Shown piece by piece: positions 61,435 through 64,000 of a stretch of DNA of 64,000 bases. A model generated the notes under the pieces. The model ran no database searches and was not told where the DNA came from. It was given only the letters and a program-made list of their open reading frames with translations. Every line of letters starts with the position of its first letter. Within the stretch, counting starts at the first letter, position 1. The stretch is from Actinomyces sp. ZJ308 (GTDB taxonomy: Bacteria; Actinomycetota; Actinomycetes; Actinomycetales; Actinomycetaceae). The translations under genes were made by a program, and so were the position numbers. The stretch covers positions 24,502 through 88,501 of the forward strand of contig NZ_JAAIJY010000010.1 in the NCBI RefSeq assembly GCF_011752065.1. The letters run 5' to 3'.

Positions 61435-62231
61435 CAAACGCAATTGGAATCGCTTGCATACGCACTACCAGACCTGAAGCACCTCAGCTCCTCCTCACTC
61501 ACGGTGTCACTGACAACGCCGCATCACTTGCTGGCGAGCACCGACACTGGAGAGACGGTTATGATGTCACGTCAATTGACGCACGCGGACACGGCCTCTC
61601 CCCCCATTTCACCCTCGACGAGTTGAACGACCCGATCGGGCTGATGGTGGAGGATCTCATCACCCTCCTCGAGGACCGGGACCACAGCACGGCACGGATC
61701 CTGATCGGCCACTCGATGGGAGGCGCGGTCGCATCTGCCGTTGCTATCCGTCGTCCAGACCTGGTCGATGCCCTGGTCCTGGAGGAACCTGCCTGGTTAT
61801 CCGAGAGCCAGAGGGCCTCCTACAGGAATGAAGCACCTGCACTGGCGGCTCGCATGGGGTGGATCGCGGAACACCCAGGTGAAGCACTGATTGAGAACCG
61901 AAAGAGCTACCCGGCCTGGGACCTCGAGGAGTCTTGCGCATGGTTGCAGGGAAAGATCCAGGTCGATCGAAACTTCGTCTGCACGGGGGAGGTCACCGTC
62001 CTTAGTTCCTGGGAAGAAATCGCCACGGCACTGAGTATGCCGACGCTGTTGGTGACTTCCGACGGCGACGATGTGCTCATCGGCGCGAAGGGACTCGAAA
62101 AAATTCACTCTCTCAACAACACTGCGATCCGGACAGCTGTCGTCCCTGGAGCATCCCATTGTGTCCGGCGGGATCAGCCGGGCAGATTCTACGCGGTGTG
62201 CGACTCATTCTTGAAGGAGGTCGCCTCATGA
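61431..62231 (+). CDS. Alpha/beta-hydrolase (esterase/lipase-like) of the amino-sugar operon
   Basis: The 266-residue cytoplasmic alpha/beta-hydrolase has the oxyanion-region LLLTHGVTDNAAS, SIDARGHGLS, the nucleophile elbow IGHSMGGAVAS, an acid position near VTSDGDDVLIG, and the catalytic His in VPGASHCVRRDQPG. It overlaps the MFS gene stop and the next gene start by 4 bp each. A hydrolase between a sugar importer and an epimerase suggests removal of an acyl group or other substituent from the imported sugar; no substrate is shown. Confidence 0.85.
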   Translation: MTNAIGIACIRTTRPEAPQLLLTHGVTDNAASLAGEHRHWRDGYDVTSIDARGHGLSPHFTLDELNDPIGLMVEDLITLLEDRDHSTARILIGHSMGGAVASAVAIRRPDLVDALVLEEPAWLSESQRASYRNEAPALAARMGWIAEHPGEALIENRKSYPAWDLEESCAWLQGKIQVDRNFVCTGEVTVLSSWEEIATALSMPTLLVTSDGDDVLIGAKGLEKIHSLNNTAIRTAVVPGASHCVRRDQPGRFYAVCDSFLKEVAS

Positions 62232-63148
62232 CACTCACACCTTCTCGTCTTCTTGACTCTCAAGTGGCTGCGGCAGTGGTCGAGGTTCCTCCACAGACCA
62301 CTTGGGATCCCCAGACAATGCGTGCAGCAGGAGCGGAGATCCTCGATCATGATGCACCCGTTCCTAAGGGAGTCACCCGCACGGTCCTCACGGTTCCGAC
62401 CGAGGGAGGAGTACTGGAGCTGCGAGTGCACTCTCCCGAAAATGGAGATACTTCCGTCATTTTATCCATCCATGGCGGAGGATTCGTTGCCGGACAGGCC
62501 AAGTACGACGACTCATGGAACGCCATGCTGGCATCACGTACTGGCGCAACAGTTGTGAGCCCGAACTATCGGCTCGCTCCTGAGTCACCGTTCCCTCTTC
62601 CCCTTGAGGACTGCGCTACCGCCTGGAACTGGGTTGTTTCTCAGTATCCCGATGTGAGACGCATCGTTTACGGCGACTCCGCAGGAGGAAACCTAGCCGC
62701 AGGCCTCATCCTGCACTGCCGGGACACCAAAGCCACTATGCCTGACCATGCCTTTCTCATTGAACCAGTTCTTGATGATCGCCTGAACACCCCCTCAATG
62801 CGAGACGCTACCAGCACAGCCGTCTGGGATTTACCTAATGCAACCGCATCATGGAAAGCTTATCTTGGAGACCATGAACCGACACCCCATGCAGCACCAG
62901 CAAGGGAGGGAGATCTCTCAGGTTTTCCACCGACATTCCTTCTCGCCAATCAATGCGATCCACTCATGGACGAAGATCTTGCTTTTGGAAGAGCCTTGAC
63001 GGAAGCGAACGTCCCCACCGAGATGGTTCTACTTCCCGGAACATGTCACGGAGTTCTCGGGCTCAGCGGACCGAAAATCGCGGAACGAGCAAGAGAGCTA
63101 GTCCTAAGAAGGTTGACTGAGATCATCGACGGCTGGAGAAACACATGA
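62228..63148 (+). CDS. HSL-family alpha/beta-hydrolase (carboxylesterase)
   Basis: This 306-residue esterase of the hormone-sensitive-lipase branch has the oxyanion motif SIHGGGFVAG, the nucleophile elbow VYGDSAGGNLAAGL, the acid region LLANQCDPLMDED and the catalytic His in LPGTCHGVLG. It is unrelated in subtype to the hydrolase before it. ATG 62228 is preceded by GAAGGAGG and overlaps the previous stop (ATGA). It probably deacylates a small ester, for example an O-acetylated amino sugar; this is inferred from the operon. Confidence 0.87.
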   Translation: MTLTPSRLLDSQVAAAVVEVPPQTTWDPQTMRAAGAEILDHDAPVPKGVTRTVLTVPTEGGVLELRVHSPENGDTSVILSIHGGGFVAGQAKYDDSWNAMLASRTGATVVSPNYRLAPESPFPLPLEDCATAWNWVVSQYPDVRRIVYGDSAGGNLAAGLILHCRDTKATMPDHAFLIEPVLDDRLNTPSMRDATSTAVWDLPNATASWKAYLGDHEPTPHAAPAREGDLSGFPPTFLLANQCDPLMDEDLAFGRALTEANVPTEMVLLPGTCHGVLGLSGPKIAERARELVLRRLTEIIDGWRNT

Positions 63149-63852
63149 TTGACATCGTTGAGGCTCTTCGCGGAAGACTCATCGTTTCATGTCAGGCTTA
63201 TTCGGGAGAACCTATGCTCCACCCGAATACCATGGTACAGATCGCTCAGTCAGTGGTCCGCGGCGGGGCCGCAGGCGTACGTCTTAAGGGCCTGGAGGAC
63301 CTGCGCCTAGCGCGACCGCTACTTCAGGTCCCCATCATAGGCCTGGTGAAGGTCGGTCAGAGAGGCGTCTACATCACCCCTACGCTGGACGACGCACTGG
63401 CTGTGGCCGAAACTGGCTGCGACATCGTGGCCATTGACGGCACACGCCGACCTCGTCCAGATGGACGATCGCTCAGGGATACCGTTACCGAGGTGAAACG
63501 TCAGTTTCCTGACATTCTCCTCATGGCGGACTGCGGTTCGCTGGATGACGGCCTGGCCAGTCAGGACGCAGGTGCCGATCTCGTGGGGACCACCTTGGCC
63601 GGCTATACCGGTGAACGCCCGACCACAGAGGGACCTGATCTGGAGCTGGTTGAAGAATTTTCTAACCGGCTCAGTGTTCCGATCATTGCTGAGGGACGCA
63701 TCAACAATGCGACCCAGGCTGCACTGGCCCTCGATCGAGGTGCTACCGCTGTTACGGTCGGCACTGCGATCACACACCCGGCGTCTATCACTCGCTGGTT
63801 CTGCGATGGAATGACGCAAGATCTGGGCAAGCTGTCGGATTCCATTGGATAG
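63145..63852 (+). CDS. nanE: N-acetylmannosamine-6-phosphate 2-epimerase
   Basis: The 235-residue TIM-barrel enzyme converts ManNAc-6-P to GlcNAc-6-P, feeding NagA/NagB. Family blocks are RGRLIVSCQAYSGEPMLHP, GGAAGVRLKG, PIIGLVKVG, CDIVAIDGTRRPRPDG with the catalytic region Asp/Arg, LLMADCGSLDDG and IIAEGRINNATQA. It overlaps the esterase gene by an ATGA. It is the last gene before a terminator, so a sialate lyase, if present, is elsewhere. Confidence 0.93.
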   Translation: MIDIVEALRGRLIVSCQAYSGEPMLHPNTMVQIAQSVVRGGAAGVRLKGLEDLRLARPLLQVPIIGLVKVGQRGVYITPTLDDALAVAETGCDIVAIDGTRRPRPDGRSLRDTVTEVKRQFPDILLMADCGSLDDGLASQDAGADLVGTTLAGYTGERPTTEGPDLELVEEFSNRLSVPIIAEGRINNATQAALALDRGATAVTVGTAITHPASITRWFCDGMTQDLGKLSDSIG

Positions 63853-63923
63853 GCAGCAGCACTAGCAAGCAGTCGTCAGGCCATCTCCTGCGAGGTCCCT
63901 CGGAATGGAGAGTTTGAGAGAGT

Positions 63924-63956
63924 GGTGGGTCCGTCAACCAGGTTGGCGGACCCACC
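63924..63956 (+). terminator. Hairpin terminator after nanE
   Basis: Bases 63924-63938 pair with 63942-63956 (15 bp including one T-G wobble) around a 3-nt loop. An A-rich stretch follows. It lies 72 bp after the nanE stop and closes the ROK-MFS-hydrolase-esterase-nanE operon. Confidence 0.75.
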
Positions 63957-64000
63957 CCAAAAACACAGCCCTTAAAACAATGTCCAAAAAACAAAAAGAA

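Overview
The window is GC-rich DNA, judged by eye at close to 70 percent G+C, with frequent GTG and TTG starts. It carries a typical Actinomycetota gene set: a DUF3017 gene beside purH, a DUF6350 gene beside sucCD, a pcrA with a Tudor-like tail, and a small CxxC...HWHTSCW protein. Together with the carbohydrate genes, Tat lipoproteins and a tandem phosphofructokinase, this suggests a host-associated Actinomyces or close relative. The genus is inferred. No tRNA, rRNA or CRISPR array was seen.

Region 1 (1-25.2 kb) is mostly chromosomal backbone. It opens inside glycogen phosphorylase, followed by a YbbN-like thioredoxin-fold protein, a coupled lipoprotein and membrane-protein pair, a DivIVA-like coiled-coil protein, malate dehydrogenase, a two-gene ABC exporter, a dicarboxylate/amino-acid symporter, DUF3017, purH, an Hsp31/HchA protein, an 831-residue membrane protein, DUF6350 and sucDC. 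The minus-strand series sucC-sucD-DUF6350-purH-DUF3017-mdh is a known actinobacterial order, but here purN is absent from its usual place and several plus-strand genes are inserted. Strong hairpins separate most convergent pairs.

Region 2 (25.3-49.1 kb) is accessory DNA lying between sucC and pcrA. It holds a eukaryote-style two-domain phosphofructokinase, two paralogous CPBP membrane proteases on either side of a ClC channel, and a low-GC scar with a small inverted-repeat element and a membrane-protein gene interrupted by an in-frame TGA. Next come a translationally coupled SDR / NhaA-DsbA fusion / SDR operon and a glycan-utilisation block: GH13 oligo-1,6-glucosidase type, GH31, secreted GH84 and a maltose-type O-acetyltransferase. 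An IS graveyard follows, then a LacI regulator with a Gfo/Idh/MocA plus sugar-isomerase operon bearing a LacI-type operator, a nitroreductase and a third CPBP protein.

Region 3 (49.2-57.8 kb) has pcrA, a DJ-1/PfpI plus MarR pair behind tandem palindromic operators, and a four-gene redox operon (NmrA-like reductase, SnoaL-like protein, Tat-exported lipoprotein flavodoxin, membrane ferric-reductase-like flavoprotein). A MarR gene and a decayed quinone oxidoreductase diverge from that operon.

Region 4 (57.8-64 kb) has visibly lower GC. It contains an orphan nucleotidyltransferase and an island controlled by a GntR regulator: ROK kinase, sugar-porter MFS, two different alpha/beta-hydrolases and NanE, all tightly coupled. 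This looks like an amino-sugar (ManNAc-type) catabolic unit with two unexplained esterases. It is the best candidate in the window for an undescribed pathway.
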